Shown piece by piece: positions 41,624 through 53,974 of a stretch of DNA of 64,000 nt. The DNA is taken from positions 930,001 through 994,000 of the forward strand of contig JAWWNJ010000083.1 of NCBI GenBank assembly GCA_037176885.1. Direction: 5' to 3'. This stretch comes from Favolaschia claudopus (Eukaryota; Basidiomycota; Agaricomycetes; Agaricales; Mycenaceae). The first letter of the stretch is position 1; each line of letters begins with the position of its first letter. A program made the translations under genes and the position numbers. Under the pieces are notes generated by a model that worked only from the letters and a program-made list of their open reading frames with translations, did no database searches and had not been told where the DNA came from.

Positions 41624-43764
41624 TTACCAAGTCAGGATTGCACTAGCCGCCCCCGCCGCCTTGGACTTCGCGTTTTTCTTCGCCGTGTTTCGTTCCGCGC
41701 TCAGAGTCTTGTATTTCTAGACGATAGGACAATATTGAGCGACATCCCGAAACACGTAGAAGACGGGAAACATACTTTAATTTCGTCTTCCGGCAGGTTG
41801 TCCCATATCACGTTGAATTCCGCTGCAGTCACTAGCGGGTTCTTCTTCGTGTAATCGGTGTAGAACAGATTTCTACCCATATGTTAGCGGAAGACAAACA
41901 GAGAAATAAAGACTCACTCGGCACTCAAAGAATTCTTGTTGACACGCTTCTTTGTCTGTTTGGATGGCCTCGGTACACCTATTGCAAGTAAATTAACCGT
42001 ACACAAGCACTTTGGGCGCTTACCATTATTTGACAACGCATCGCTCCGCTGTGTAGGGCCGGAGGGCGGACCAAATTGTGTCTCGCTGAGTTATAGGAAT
42101 CAGCAAACATTCTTTCGTAGACGAGATACATCACGCTTACAGTGGGTTGACAATATCAAACTGATGAAAAACGGAGTAGTAAGGCAACGGTAAAGCAGAG
42201 CAACTCAAACAGACCTCGTTAAGGCCGGCACCCGAGCCACTTGATGCGATACGCTGTGCATTGAGTTCGTTAGCAGCGGCTGCGGATAAGAGTACAAGAG
42301 GATTTGGCGGATGATCTGGAGTGGCGCCTCCGGCTACATGCGCAGGTTCGTCAAGGGAAGCATCAGCGGCAGGCGTGGGCGCGGGCTCGCTCGGCGTGAC
42401 TGATTTATCGCGAGGCGGCAAGGTGGATGCAGGCGGCCGAGTTGGGGTGGGATGATCAGCCGCTGGTAGATCGAGGGTCGGCGCGGCTGTATCCATCGGA
42501 GAAGTAGACGAATTGTTAGTCGAGGTAGGAGGAATTGGCGGTGGCGTGGGTGAGGAAGACGAGGAAATGATGGGATCCGTTGATGACGGCGGAATAACTT
42601 CTTCTTGCGGCACAGGGCTAGGGTCGGGACTCGCGGTTTTGGCTTTCTTGCGCAGGGTCGAAGGAACGAAGGTACGATTGCGTTTAGAGGGCACTTTGAC
42701 GGAAGGGGCGGCAGATGTCGATCGTGCAGAGGAGGGTGGGGGAGAGCTCGACTCAGCGTCGTCGTCACTGTCGTCTTCGTCGCTTGACTGGTCGACAGCC
42801 GCTTTGTTCTTGACGTTCTTTGTGTACCAGCTGGAATACGCATCCGTAGCCATGAGAGAGACCTTCCAATGGGAGGTGCAAAGGCGAAGGCAAGGGTGTG
42901 CTGAGTACATTTCATCCCGATGATACTTGATGACGGCGATGGAGGCTGCGCCCCATGTGGAAGGGAGTTCGGTGGGGAAGCTGTTCTTGATCTGCCGGAA
43001 GATGGAGCGCTGAGTTTTTCGCATCTCCCTGACTTCTCGCCCCGTAGCAACAGTCCCATCCTCGTGCTCGACGTACAGATGCATGACATTGATGTCCTTC
43101 GCCGCTCGCACGCTGCCCCTCGCACCTGCCTTCCCGTTCATTGTCGTGGTCTTCTTGTTTGATTGGGACTTGTTAAAGTTGTCGCGAGTCCAAAAGCGTA
43201 TTGAGGGAAATGTCGTGTCGTTGATCAGTTCAGTTGGAGCAGCGCTGGGAGTGAGAGACGGAGCAGAGAGGGACAAAGCGGACGGATTGCGCGATGATTG
43301 CAATGCTGAGGATACTGTTTGCATTCTAGAAGACATTAGCTGCAAATTAAGTTAGCAAACTCATATAACGCACTGGAGTTGTCGATGCTGCTCAAAGAGC
43401 GTATTATACGACTGCAGAAGATTGAGATAGACAGGGTTATTTGAAGCAATGAGGTCCACATGCGAGGCGGAAGAAATCTAAATGTTCGTTGGCAGTGGAC
43501 CCTTGCAAAGAACCAGCGACTTACGACGGAAAGAAAATTGGGTGCAGAGTAGCCGGAATTATTCATGAACTGATGCTGCATCGAGTTGGGGTTATTTTGG
43601 GAAGGAAATAGAGCATTTGACGCGTTGAAAGACTGGGTTTGGGACGTAAACGGGTTAGAGGACATGGTCGCCCAGAACGCCGATGGATCGGACGGCAAGC
43701 CAGCTGGAAGGGTCGAAGGGTCGGTATCAGTGACAGGAGACTCTATAGGAAGGCCGTAGGTCAT
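41624..43764 (-). CDS. Accessory gene of the CACTA-like transposon
   Basis: A protein of about 520-560 residues of unknown role, carried with the transposase. The start at 43764 (MTYGLPIESP) is the first in-frame ATG. The N terminus is Ser/Asn/Gln-rich. A middle block (TFPSIRFWTRDNF, VMHLYVEHEDGTVATGREVREM, TWGAASIAVIKYHRDEMYSAHP) reads as a folded domain. Then come an acidic patch, an S/P/T-rich linker with a basic KKAKT patch, and a C-terminal part spread over small exons: NLFYTDYTKKNPLVTAAEFN, IWDNLPEDEIK and KYKTLSAERNTAKKNAKSKA. That last part resembles HMG-box or related DNA-binding folds in its spacing of aromatic residues, which is inference only. The exact last exon is uncertain: TAA at 41624, or an intron there leading to a short further exon. 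Confidence 0.65.
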
Positions 43765-44097
43765 CCCAGAGACAGCTATACGGCTGACAGACGCGGGCGA
43801 GCAGGAGAAGATGAGAGTAGCGGAGAAGAGAGGTGCGATCACGTGAATGTGACTCTATGTGACACATCGCGTCTTTTCAGTTTCCGATTCGTTTTTTACA
43901 ATATTGGTGACGATGGCACACGTTCTGCAACAGCGATTTCTCTCATTTTAATAAGTCTAACTGGTAGCTGCATTTAGATACTGTTCATTTAGCAGCCCGA
44001 GGGTGAAAATGAGCGGACAAGTCATTTACGAGGTTCCTGAACTTGACACAAAACCCAGCCTCGTCTGCAAGAAGTATTGAAGAGAACTCTACCGTAG

Positions 44098-47000
44098 TTA
44101 CTCCGCAAACATGTCCTCCTCTGCACCACCCATTTCATCCATTTCCAAACCCAGCTTCTCTCCAACAAAATATGTACCCTCTTCCTCGTCGGGAATCATC
44201 GCAATACCAGCCTGAATTTGCCCAACCTCAATTACTTCCAGTGCTTCTTCGCCCAAATAGTCACACAGAATAACCGTCCCAAAGGAATCCTCAAGTACAC
44301 TTGCGTCGGGTTCCGAGTAAACAGATATGAGCGCAAGAACATGCTCCCGATTTGTTTTTGCGATTTTGACCTGAAAAAAAAATTGAACCTCACCGTAGCA
44401 CGTCTCGTCGTCGGCGTTAACAAACTGAGCTGCGTGAGATGGAAAGTAAAGTTATAATAATAAAGAATAACGCACCTTTACATTACGCGCAATTCTAACA
44501 TCGGTCCTCTGAGATTCCTTCCATACAGACCGGACAATCTGTCCATTTGGGAGACGTAAGCGCGCCCATCGTGCAACACGCGGTTTCCACCCTTCCTCTG
44601 CTGCTTCGCCCTCCTCCTCCTCAAGGTAAGCCAGAATTGCATCACCATATTCGCCCGAAATGATTTGATGATATTCGTCGCGCGCCCTGAGGAGAATAAA
44701 TCCATTTCCGAGATCTTGAGCACCCTGGGGAAGATCCTTATCGGGCTGCAGCGAAGGAATCATGGTTCGGAGAGCGTTGGTGCGACAGCGACGCATTCCA
44801 CGCTGTGAAAGATTGGCGTAGGGAGTTCGGTGCTGCTTGATTTCCTCCCCTAGATTACCTATCGTTCTCTCCAGCGTCCATTGGCTTCGGTAGCACTCTG
44901 GTCCAATTCGTAAAGCCTCGTGAACACGATGAAGAAGCGCATGCAGACTTTGCCGACAGAAATGAAGTCGCGACGTCTTTCCCTGGCAGTAAATCTCCTC
45001 GAATTCTTTCACCGCTTCGCAGAAGAGTTGATGGGCACGTAGATAAGATTCCCGAGAGACTTTTCGCCGCCATGTAATGCGTACAGCTGCAGCGATTTTG
45101 CACCAATGTCGCCAGTATTTCCTCGGAAGAACATTGCGCAGAAGGGCGGGACAGAGGACGTATAGGTAAGTGACGAATTCTTGTGCTTTGTATCCGCTGT
45201 TCAATTTCTCCGCAGGATTTCGCGGCGGCTTGTCAAAGCAACCAGGAAGGTATTTAGCCGCTTGAGCAACCAGATCGCTATGTGCCTTCCATTCATTGCC
45301 TGTGAGAACCATCCAATCCCAAGAATCTTTGTTGTCATCCGGATCGCAAGCCATTGTGCCGCGCCAGAGCGAGAGAAATAAGTCCGGGAGATTGAGACCG
45401 AAAAGATGCATGGAGTCTGAGCCAAAGCAGCGTGGGACGTCGAAAATCCGACCTACGGGAAGTCCGCTGAACAGGCTTGGCCCAGAAATTCCTATAGACA
45501 CATTGTTCGAATTTTAACATACATTTCAAATGCATTTTCGGCGCAAAAAAAACCTACCTGTCATGAGCCGATTCTCTTGATGATTCGCGACTGAAGTCGA
45601 AGCCATGACTTTGCGGAGGGAGTCTCTATATTCGGCAACATTAACAGTGCGCAGATTGGTCCCATCTACATCGCCGTGAGAGCATCCCGCTACATCATAA
45701 TTGTCGGGCAGCAGTAAGGCAGGATAATAATGATTTCCTCCAGGTTTCCGCCTGCCCTTGACAGAGCAGAACTGACGACATCCATAGGCTCCCATATGCC
45801 CAGTCATGCCATCCAAATCGGCCATCGCAGGCCCATCTGCAGTCTCGAGGAGGGAGAAGGGGTAGGAACGATGTACCTGTTTGTCGAGTGCATCCCAAAT
45901 GGGAAGCCCCTCGCGCATGAGGGCAGACAAATGATGTAGGCCAGGGAAAAGGAAAGAGTTCGTGTGAATGGGTTTGTTGGGACCGGGAATGAAACAGCTG
46001 GGGAGAACGCGGACTTTCTTGTAGCGAATGTCGGGGGAAAGATCACATATGATCCAGATGTATATCCAACAGTCCGAGTCTTTCATTGCGTACAGCTGCG
46101 CACCATCAACGGAAAAAATAAGCAGTATATCTGTGTCCTTTATGCTCCGGTCCCGTACTGCGCGCAGGTAGTCCTCGCCGGAGAAGAGGTCGTCGTAGTC
46201 ATTCTGCACGCCCCCATCTTCTCGCAATTTCTGAATGATCTCCGCGGTTTTTTCTCTTCGGTAACGCATAGAAGTGGCACCTTTTTCACTACGGAAAAGG
46301 GCTTGGAGTTGTGGACCGATGGGAAGGGTGTGAAATTTTTGACGCGGGATCTTTACTTCTCCGTCACTCTGCTCTAGCCGCTGTGGATCCCACCGAGACT
46401 CCCCACACTCACTGCAACTCTCTGCGTCGGCCCTCGGACCCGTAAAGGCGACGCAAGAATTGATACACATGTCGTGCACAATGGATGTTACACCGGTCAA
46501 CTCTGTTATCTTCTTCTTCACGAGGTAGTGGGTGAGCATTCCGTTGTCGGGATATCGACGAAGGGTGTTGGCACGAACTTCAGTATAAGCTTTATCGGAT
46601 GCGTTGCTCAATGATATGAAATTTGAGATGGAATACAGGAGATCGGGGTCATTATCAACGTCGTCAAGAGGCTCCTCGATGGGATGTCTCAGTCGATGGA
46701 GGACTTCTGGATCGAGGTTCTCGTCGTCAAGCGAAGCAGTCTTGAGAAGATCGATGTAGGCTTGGGAAATTTTGAGATCATCGAGGACAATTCTCGGAGC
46801 AGAGGTAGCACCACCTGCTGGGTCGGCGGATGGAGGAGACGGTGGGGGAGGAGATGGTGAGGAGGCTCTAGGTGGCTCCTGGTCGTGGTGGGTTGCGCCG
46901 GAGGGTGTGGTGCGTGAGGGGGGAGAAAAATGATTGGTTGGAGGCGCGTCCGAGCCGGGCTGCAAGTAAAATATAATATCCCGTACATAAATTTCTTCAA

Positions 47001-47295
47001 ATTCAAGGTGAGGAATTCTTCTTACCTCTGTTGACTTTGCTGTTTTTTTCTGCCGTTTTCGTGAACTCGATCCAGAACGGGCAGCGACATCCACGTCGGA
47101 AGCGGATCTCTTTGCACCAGAAGAAGGCCCGAGAGATTCCAAAGAAGGGGGTATAAAAGGTGCCGTCAGTCTAAATTCAGCATGCCGAGTGAAAGTACGC
47201 TCAGAGACTGGAGAGCCGCCTTTGCAGTGACGGAGGCAAGTACACCAGCAATTGCGAGACTCGGGATCGGAGGAGCCAGCAGTATTTGAATTCAT
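44098..47295 (-). CDS. Tnp2-type transposase of the CACTA-like element
   Basis: The product should cut and join the transposon ends. It starts at the first in-frame ATG (47295) with a cysteine cluster CWCTCLRHCKGG...VSERTFTRH. An S/P-rich stretch and an intron at about 46960-47025 follow. The core reads CSECGESRWDP, SMRYRREKTAEII, LIFSVDGAQLYAMKDSDCWI, DIRYKKVRVLPSCFIPGPNKP and SFLFPGLHHL. Next come GLPIWDALDKQ, a likely active-site region ADGPAMADLDGMTGHMGAYGCRQFC, and HYYPALLLP. After an intron at about 45505-45560 come RCFGSDSMHLFGLNLPDL and the helical region to VWKESQRTDVRIARNVK. The last exon reads FVNADDETCYGEVQFFFQVK to EEDMFAE, with TAA at 44098-44100. All exons are open, so the copy may be functional. 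Confidence 0.87.
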
Positions 47296-47934
47296 TACAG
47301 AATTCCTGAGAGACACGAGAATGCGCGGTGTTTGCTGAGGCTAGCAACGTCGTGCTTAGAATAATGACAAGTCCAGCTAACGGAGCGAGCGAAGGGAGAA
47401 AGAAGTCCGCAAAGCCCTTGGGAAAGCCACTACGTCACAGGAACGGTTTTTCAGTTTGTAACAGTTTGTTCGATGCCGCTCGATACGGCTTGATTGGCTC
47501 GACGCAGCTCGATCCGGCTGCCCGACGTTTTCACTGGGGTTGAACATCCGTTCTGATTTGGCGCACCCTTGAACTGGAGTCCTACTATAAAATTGGGATG
47601 GAAGGCAATACAGTTCTATGACGAAATTTTGAGCCTGGACCGTTGACAGCCCACAAAAGAGGAATTGCAAAATCTAAGATATCAAAGCAATATGCGAATG
47701 TGCAAAGAGCATTATAATCCCTTTCTTGAGGCCAAAGCTATGACGAGCTCCGGCTAAGTTATGAACTTTCCGGACCTTCAATTCATTTTCCCATACAATA
47801 CCGCCGTCACGGTCCGAATAAATACTCGACGCGACAAAACGATGCGAAGAATATTTTAGCTCACCATCTCGACGATATCTCCCATCTACATTTGAATCAT
47901 TGTATGAATCCCAATCAAGTCTAAGTACTTAAAT

Positions 47935-50117
47935 TCAGCCCCCTTCTACCCGTCTACCCCGCCTCACTCGCGTCACCCACGGCCTTCCCGACAGACCAAT
48001 CACCGCGACGCCCATCTCGGCTAACGACTCGGCAATCGCAACGCAGTTGTTTTTGGCTAATTCGCGCCTGGATAGCAAACCGTCAGTATGAGATCTGCGC
48101 GAAGAAAGCAGAAAAAGAAATCTCACTCAGTAGTAGGCCATTCCAAATGACGGAGGCGAATCTCTTTGAGCGCGGGAAACTTGTCTACATCCAGGTTCGT
48201 GAGCTTGCTGTTAAATCATAATAACACGCAACGTCAGCGAAAGAATGAGAAAAACTATAACCTGAAAGAAGACGAACGGCGGCATACGCATCGCGCTGAT
48301 GCTCCTCAACGCTCTATGCTCGTTCTTCACGGCGGTTTGCGATACGTCGTATTCCTATCAATATCATTATTCAGTAAAACAACAAAATAAAACAAAACAA
48401 AAGTATGAGTGAGTGAAACGAAAAAAATATGAATGAGTGATGAAGGAAGACAACGCACCCCTCGAAATTCAAGCTGCACGAGATTCGGACATAGATCGAG
48501 AATCGGCGGGGTATCCTTGTCGAGATCCTCGGGTAGGAGAAGCCGTCGAAGGGTTCCTCCACCCGTTTTGAGGAATAGGAGGAATGAGGTGGGGTCGCGA
48601 AGGTAGGGGGGGAGGATGAGGGTGTGCAGGGCGGGGAACCTTGCAGTGAGGTCAATCAAGTGCACTATTTATGCGATACAAAAGTACTCACGGCAGACTC
48701 TCCACACCCCGCTGGAACTCCTCACCCCACTCAGAGACCAGAAGGAATCGGAGATTGGGTGCGTGCGAGAGAATAGCGAGGAGGGACACGGTGGGTGCGT
48801 GGAACGAGCGGATTGAGTGGATGTAGGGACCGAGTCTGATTTGTGTGTCGTTGTCCTTGTCCTTGTGGTGCTGCAGTTGTGTCGCGACGCCCACTGCGTT
48901 CTTGGGGGTGAGGTGGAGGGAGTGGTAGAGGTGGGGCAGGGCGATGCGCTGGGTAGCGTATGAGATCACATCAGATCAAATGAAGAACGTGGGGAGACGG
49001 GGAAGAAGAAGAGGATTTATTCGCGTACGTAGAAAAGTTTAGACACTCGGAGGATGCAAGGACGGCGCGAGTATACGGGGGTTGAGATACAAGGCTCGTC
49101 GATGGACAGAGCGAAGAAGAAGATTCGGGACCATATTGATTCGCGGGTCTCTTCGGAGACGGATGACATGGGGATGAAGCTCGAAGCGATGGGTCTGGTG
49201 GGTATTGAAATTTTCGTCGTGGATGGTGTGGGTTGGAAAACGAGATTGCTGGGAGGATTTTCGAATCTTGTAAAGCTATAGTAGAACTGTGAACATACGG
49301 TTTAAATTGCGCCAAAGCTTTGAGCTCGGGAATGCGGTTTATTGCGGGCCGCAGAGTCGAGTCGGTGAATTCCACGATCTCAAGCGACGAAATGTCGGGA
49401 AGAAGTCGAAGAAACTCATGAAATTTGCTGAAGTACCCGGTGAGCTGGATAGTATGAACGGATGCACATTCTTCGAGCGACGAGATGAAGTTCCGCGCCC
49501 TTACGCTGCGCCATTCCTCCGATCCGAAGCCATAAGGCATACTGAAGATCTTCTGATGCATCGTAAGCGCTTGCAATTCGGAGAAAACATAGAAAGAAAC
49601 TTACTAGATTATCCCAAGTGCGAATACACGCCCAAAGCGTCTGCATCAAATTGTCCAATTGCTTGTTATGCGGTGGGTCGCGAGCCGAGGGGTCGTCTAT
49701 AATAACACGTCGTGGATTCAACAACGCGAGCCCATTGCGCAAGCCAGCCGTTCTGTCCGTTGACCAAATCGACAACGAAACAAATAGATCTTGGATATTC
49801 GGCGCGGCTTGCAAGATGGTGTGCATGGCGGGACCATACCCGCCTTCCACACGGAGTTTCTTGATGAACCGCCCGAGTTCGGGGTGGTCTTGGAGTGTTT
49901 CCTCGAGAGCGTTGGCCTGGGAGGTGGAGCGCAGGACTACGACGCGGTAGAGCAGCGGGGTGGCAACGCGGAGCCAAGCTTTACAGACCAGAAGATACGC
50001 GGAGGAAGAGACGGAGTAGGTGGCAAAGGGAGATATGCGTTCCGTGGCGGCAAAGCGCTCATCAGAGACGTTGAGGGCGGGAGAGAGAATTTCTGAGATG
50101 ATTTCGTCGGGCAGCAT
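47935..50117 (-). CDS. F-box-like/LRR protein with two F-box-like blocks
   Basis: One of the large Agaricomycete F-box-like families, usually thought to supply substrate receptors for SCF ubiquitin ligases. The first block starts at the N terminus: MLPDEIISEILSPALNVSDE ... YLLVCKAWLRVATPLLYRVV, an F-box-like helix pair. LRR-like segments follow (LLPDISSLEIVEFTDSTLR). A second F-box-like block occurs midway: SVSEETRESIWSRIFFFALS, CILRVSKLFY joined by an intron to RIALPHLYHSLHL. Further LRR-like segments follow (HAPNLRFLLVSEW, FPALHTLILPPYL, LCPNLVQLEFRG, FPALKEIRLRHLEW) and a basic C terminus RVRRGRRVEGG. The duplicated layout could also mean two adjacent genes fused in my model. The stop is TGA at 47935-47937, 390 bp from the end of the transposon. 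Confidence 0.72.
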
Positions 50118-50252
50118 GACAGGTCAGGAAGACCCGTCTTCACACGTGAGTCAAGCACGTGGCTTTATTTGAGAAACGCTGTCACGCTGTGACATTGCAC
50201 TTTTGTCTCAGTGCCACTCTCCTCTTGACTCTCCCGAACCCGAATCTTGGAA

Positions 50253-51489
50253 ATGTCGACTCGCAAGGGCTTTTCTCTCCCCAATCCCATGGTAGTTGCC
50301 AGTAACCCCGAGACTATCCAAATCTTCAAAGCTCTAGCGACGCAAACGACCGAGATCAGGAGCTCTCGCACCCTGGTGCACACCGCCTGTACAAATTGCC
50401 TCAAAACGGACTATGAATATCCAGAATCAAAGATGCAGAGATGTGCTACCGTGAGCCATTCTGCTGCGTTCTTTCACATGTCGAATCTTATATCTCTCCT
50501 TTTGTTCTAGTGCAAAAGCGTGTGGTATTGTTCCAAGGAGGTGAGATTCACTCCAGTCTTCTACGCTTTTGTCTAATGCGGTGAGCGTGTACAGTGCCAG
50601 AAGGCGAACTGGTTCATTTTCTATTCCCTCCGCTAATCGAAACCTAATCAATCTGCTCGTCCAGGCCGAAACATAAATCAACTTGCAAAAAAATCGATGG
50701 TTCCGGCATCCGTAGACTCGTCGAGAATTTTTATTCTAATACACTCCTCCAACGACATCTCGAAGCCTGCTTCGTCATCCACTTCGACCTCCTCAATCAC
50801 CCACAACTCGACAGACCCTTCATGGCCCGCGTCGACGTCGGCATCGAGCCCGCAGACATCGCCAACTTCGTCTCCATCTTCACTGGCATGGACGAACAAC
50901 TCGATCAGCAGAAGAAAATGCAAGGCATGCTCCAAATTAACGCCTTCACGCCTCTCCCTGCTTCGGAGATGGCCAACCTCACGTCCATGCGGAAGAGTAT
51001 CTGGCGTAAGGCACGAGACGGCGCGAATGCCAATGGAAACCAAAATTATTCAGTTGGTTTGGTGGAATTCGGCAACGGCGACGTCGGGGGACATACCATC
51101 ACTTGTCCTGTTTTTATATCCGATCCCGCTCTCGAAATAGTGCGGATTTCGCCTCCATGGATCATGAAGTCCGCAATTACGGGTCAGCAGTCGGAGGTGC
51201 CGTTTAATATCGATACATGCATGGAGTGAGTTTATTCTTCTATCTTGTTATATAGGTGTTTTGATTCGTTTGTAGATTTATGAACACGCACATCCGCTCG
51301 GACAAGAAAGATCAGCTGCTCCTGCGCACGCCCATGCGTCCCTCCGACATAAAGATCATCCATGATGCTGGCGCGGGAGTGGATACCATAGCCGCGCAAA
51401 TTCTCTCCGCTAAAATGCGTCGCGAGAAAATATTCACGTATCTGAAAGTTGGTCCAGATGGAACTCGATCTATACCAATGGCGCAGTGA
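50253..51489 (+). CDS. MYND-type zinc finger protein
   Basis: Starts MSTRKGFSLPNPMV. The MYND finger is assembled over three introns: CTNCLKTDYEYPESKMQRCAT, CKSVWYCSKE, CQKANW and PKHKSTC, giving all seven Cys plus His expected of the finger. The remaining 250 residues (DGSGIRRLVENFYSNTLLQR ... GTRSIPMAQ) form a domain I do not recognise but which often follows an MYND finger in mushroom proteins. The intron inside QKANW uses donor GTTCAT, less canonical, but it removes an in-frame stop and joins the finger perfectly. The gene is divergent from the F-box-like gene, with only 135 bp between the two ATGs, so they probably share a promoter. Confidence 0.85.
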
Positions 51490-52320
51490 ACTTCTTGGAA
51501 TCGTTGTATTCGGGAACGCGTCTTTGTCTCTGGTCATACTAATCTGTTTCTCCATTTATTAAAAAAAACATACCTACATATCTTCCCAAGTGACAGTGAC
51601 AAGTCCTCGCCTCAATTCAGCCGGAAAACGTTGTAACATGATGATGACCTCGGAAACTCGTGATATTAAGCATGCTTTACCACAGGTATCTATCTGCGCT
51701 CCTTGCCTAGGCCCTACGACGAATTTTCCCATCCTATCATTTTGTCAGGCTCCATGTGGCTGTCAGCGGTAGGCTTCATCCTGGCGAGAAATTAATGCCA
51801 GAAATTAACTTGTTGAATGCTCAGGCTGAAGCTGAAATGCTACAGAACTATTCCTTGTTCTTCGTGAGGTCAATCATCGCCTAATTCGTGCTTTCGTACG
51901 AGGTATTTTTATCCAGTTCGCCGAGCCTCCAGGATACGGAGCTCGACGGTAAGCCAACCTCATATCGAGTACATTGCCGTGACTCCTACATCGTCCTGAA
52001 CTTTATCATCCCCTGTTTTCGCGCCAAAGCATTCGAATTTCCCGTGGTTTTCTCTGCGACCGATCTTCTTCATCTTACTTATTGCTTTCCCTTAGCCTCT
52101 GCCCAACCGACGGCTGCTTCGGAATTGCCCCATGGCTCATTTGACAGATTGTCTCTATCTTGTCTTCCCAACCAAAGCCAACGGCGAGAACATGAATTTT
52201 CTTTATTAAATATTTTTATCCGGCTCATGAGCCGGTTCCAGGCCGGTCACGTCATCTGACGTGATTCTCCTGCGATGATCCTCGAGCTCGAAGCCTCGAA
52301 CGCGCTTGCAACCCACACCC
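51490..52320. other. Intergenic stretch
   Basis: About 830 bp between two + strand genes. Short frames are present, but none has family similarity or good splice borders. The promoter of the oxygenase gene should be at the right end. Confidence 0.35.
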
Positions 52321-53838
52321 ATGTTGTCCCCATCGCCCTCGCCCTCCCCCAACTTCTCCTCCGTCCCCATCCTCGACTACTCCCAAATCCTCTCCCCCAC
52401 CACCAAGCCGCACTTCATCCATCACCTCCAACACGCTCTTATCAACGTAGGCTTCCTCTACCTCTCCAATGTCCCCATCGACACCTCCGCTCTCACCGCC
52501 TACATCCCCCGCCTCTTCGAACTCCCGCAGGACGCGAAGGATGACATCCGGATGTCTAACAGCAAGCATTTCCTTGGGTATAGCAAGTTAGGAGCGGAGT
52601 TTACAAAGGGGAGGACGGACTGGCGAGAGCAGTTCGATTTTGCGACTCCGCATGTGTCGAGGGGCATTGACGGGAGAGGGGATCCGGATTACTGGTATCT
52701 TTGGGGGCCGTCGCAGGTGCGTGCGTCTTCTGCTTTGTCGTCAGACACATCAAGCTAACATGATTTACTTTCGCTTTACCAGTGGCCCGACGAATCCCTC
52801 CTCCCAGGATTCAAAGTCACCATGGAACGCTACCTCCTCGACGTCCAACAGCTCAGCTATGACTTCATCGGCCTCCTCGCCGAAGCCTTCGGTCTCCCTC
52901 CAGAAGCCCTCAAGCAATATTACGACACAGACGAGCGGATGCAGCATCGGGGCAAGATCGTGCGGTATCCGCAAACGGAGGCGGACGCCGAGGGGCAGGG
53001 TGTGGGGCCGCATTATGATGCGGGGTTCCTAACTTTCGTGCGCTTCATCGTTTTGAATGAGAGATATGGAATTAATTACCCTAACATGATTCAGCTCCTT
53101 CAAGCCTCCGACCACAAAGGCCTCCAAGTCCAAAACCTCTCTGGGGACTGGATCGACGTCCCTCCAATCCCCGGCACGTTCGTGGTCAACATCGGGAAAG
53201 GTTCGTCTCTTTCTTCCTCCATTCCTCTTCCTTTTCGATCGCTCACCTTTCATTTACGCTTCTCTCTCGCAGCCCTAGAATTCGCAACCCAAGGCCTCGC
53301 GCGCGCCACTTCCCATCGCGTCCTCTCCCCCACCCCAGCCTCCGGTGGCACAGGCCCGCGATACTCTGTCCCGTTCTTCCAGAATATAGGTCTGGATACG
53401 AAGCTGACGGAACATGTGTTGGAGTGTGCGTGTTTCTTTGGATCTCACTTTTTTCTTTTTTTCTTTCTTTTCTGGCTTGCTCAATACCGATATTGACGTC
53501 TTCTGACCCTACAGTCCCACCAGAAATCCTGAAACTCAGAGACGCAAGAGGGAGGGTTGGTGCGACTGATTGTACGTCTTCTCTGTTCGTTTTCCACCCC
53601 ATCTCACTCATCTCCCCCAGCCGTCAACTTCACAGAATTCGACCGCGAGCCCTCCGGTCGCGTCAACCTCATCGGGCGGGTTAAGTGCGTCTTCTTCGTC
53701 TTCTCCTCCTCCTTTTCGTCTTGAATAATTCACAAACACCCATGTAGAAGTCACCCCGACGTCGCAGAACGGCACTACCCCGAGCTCTTCAAGCAGATAT
53801 TCCCCAATGGGGTGCCGAAGGAGGTCAGCGCGTATTGA
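52321..53838 (+). CDS. 2-oxoglutarate-Fe(II) dioxygenase (isopenicillin N synthase-like)
   Basis: A non-haem iron enzyme that couples 2-oxoglutarate decarboxylation to oxidation of an unknown small molecule. The N-terminal DIOX_N part reads VPILDYSQIL ... ALINVGFLYLSNVPID and FLGYSKLGAEFTKGRTDWRE. The double-stranded beta-helix core carries the iron ligands HYD in VGPHYDAGFLTF and the distal His in SHRVLSP. The 2-oxoglutarate-binding Arg-x-Ser is RYSVPFF. The C terminus reads FPPEILKLRD, a short exon VNFTEFDREPSGRVNLIGRV, then SHPDVAERHYPELFKQIFP, ending with TGA at 53836-53838. The ATG at 52321 lies just before an S/P stretch; nothing upstream is a better start. It converges with the Zn2Cys6 regulator gene, with only 136 bp between the two stops. 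Confidence 0.92.
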
Positions 53839-53974
53839 GGTGCGAGCAGGGGATTCGATCTTTTCGTTTTTGTGTGTGTAAAGGAACGGGGGGGAAGCTA
53901 AAGCAAACGGTCTAGTTGTGAGTAACATATGTACTATAACACCATGTACGTCCATAAATATGGGTATCTCCAAG

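Larger units (their letters stand above)
41023..47539 (-). mobile_element. CACTA-like (EnSpm/Plavaka-type) DNA transposon
   Basis: A 6,517-bp element with terminal inverted repeats CCCCAGTGAAAACGTCGGGC... that match for 36 bp, plus a further TCGA after one mismatch. It is flanked by TTGAA on both sides (41018-41022 and 47540-47544). Subterminal repeats of the type GCTCGATMYGGYT occur in both ends (41113 region; 47475-47515). Two minus-strand genes fill it: a Tnp2-type transposase and a second protein with a KNPLVTAAEFNVIW motif. The ends are CCCCAGTG rather than CACTA itself. Family names for these fungal groups are from memory and should be verified. Confidence 0.9.
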
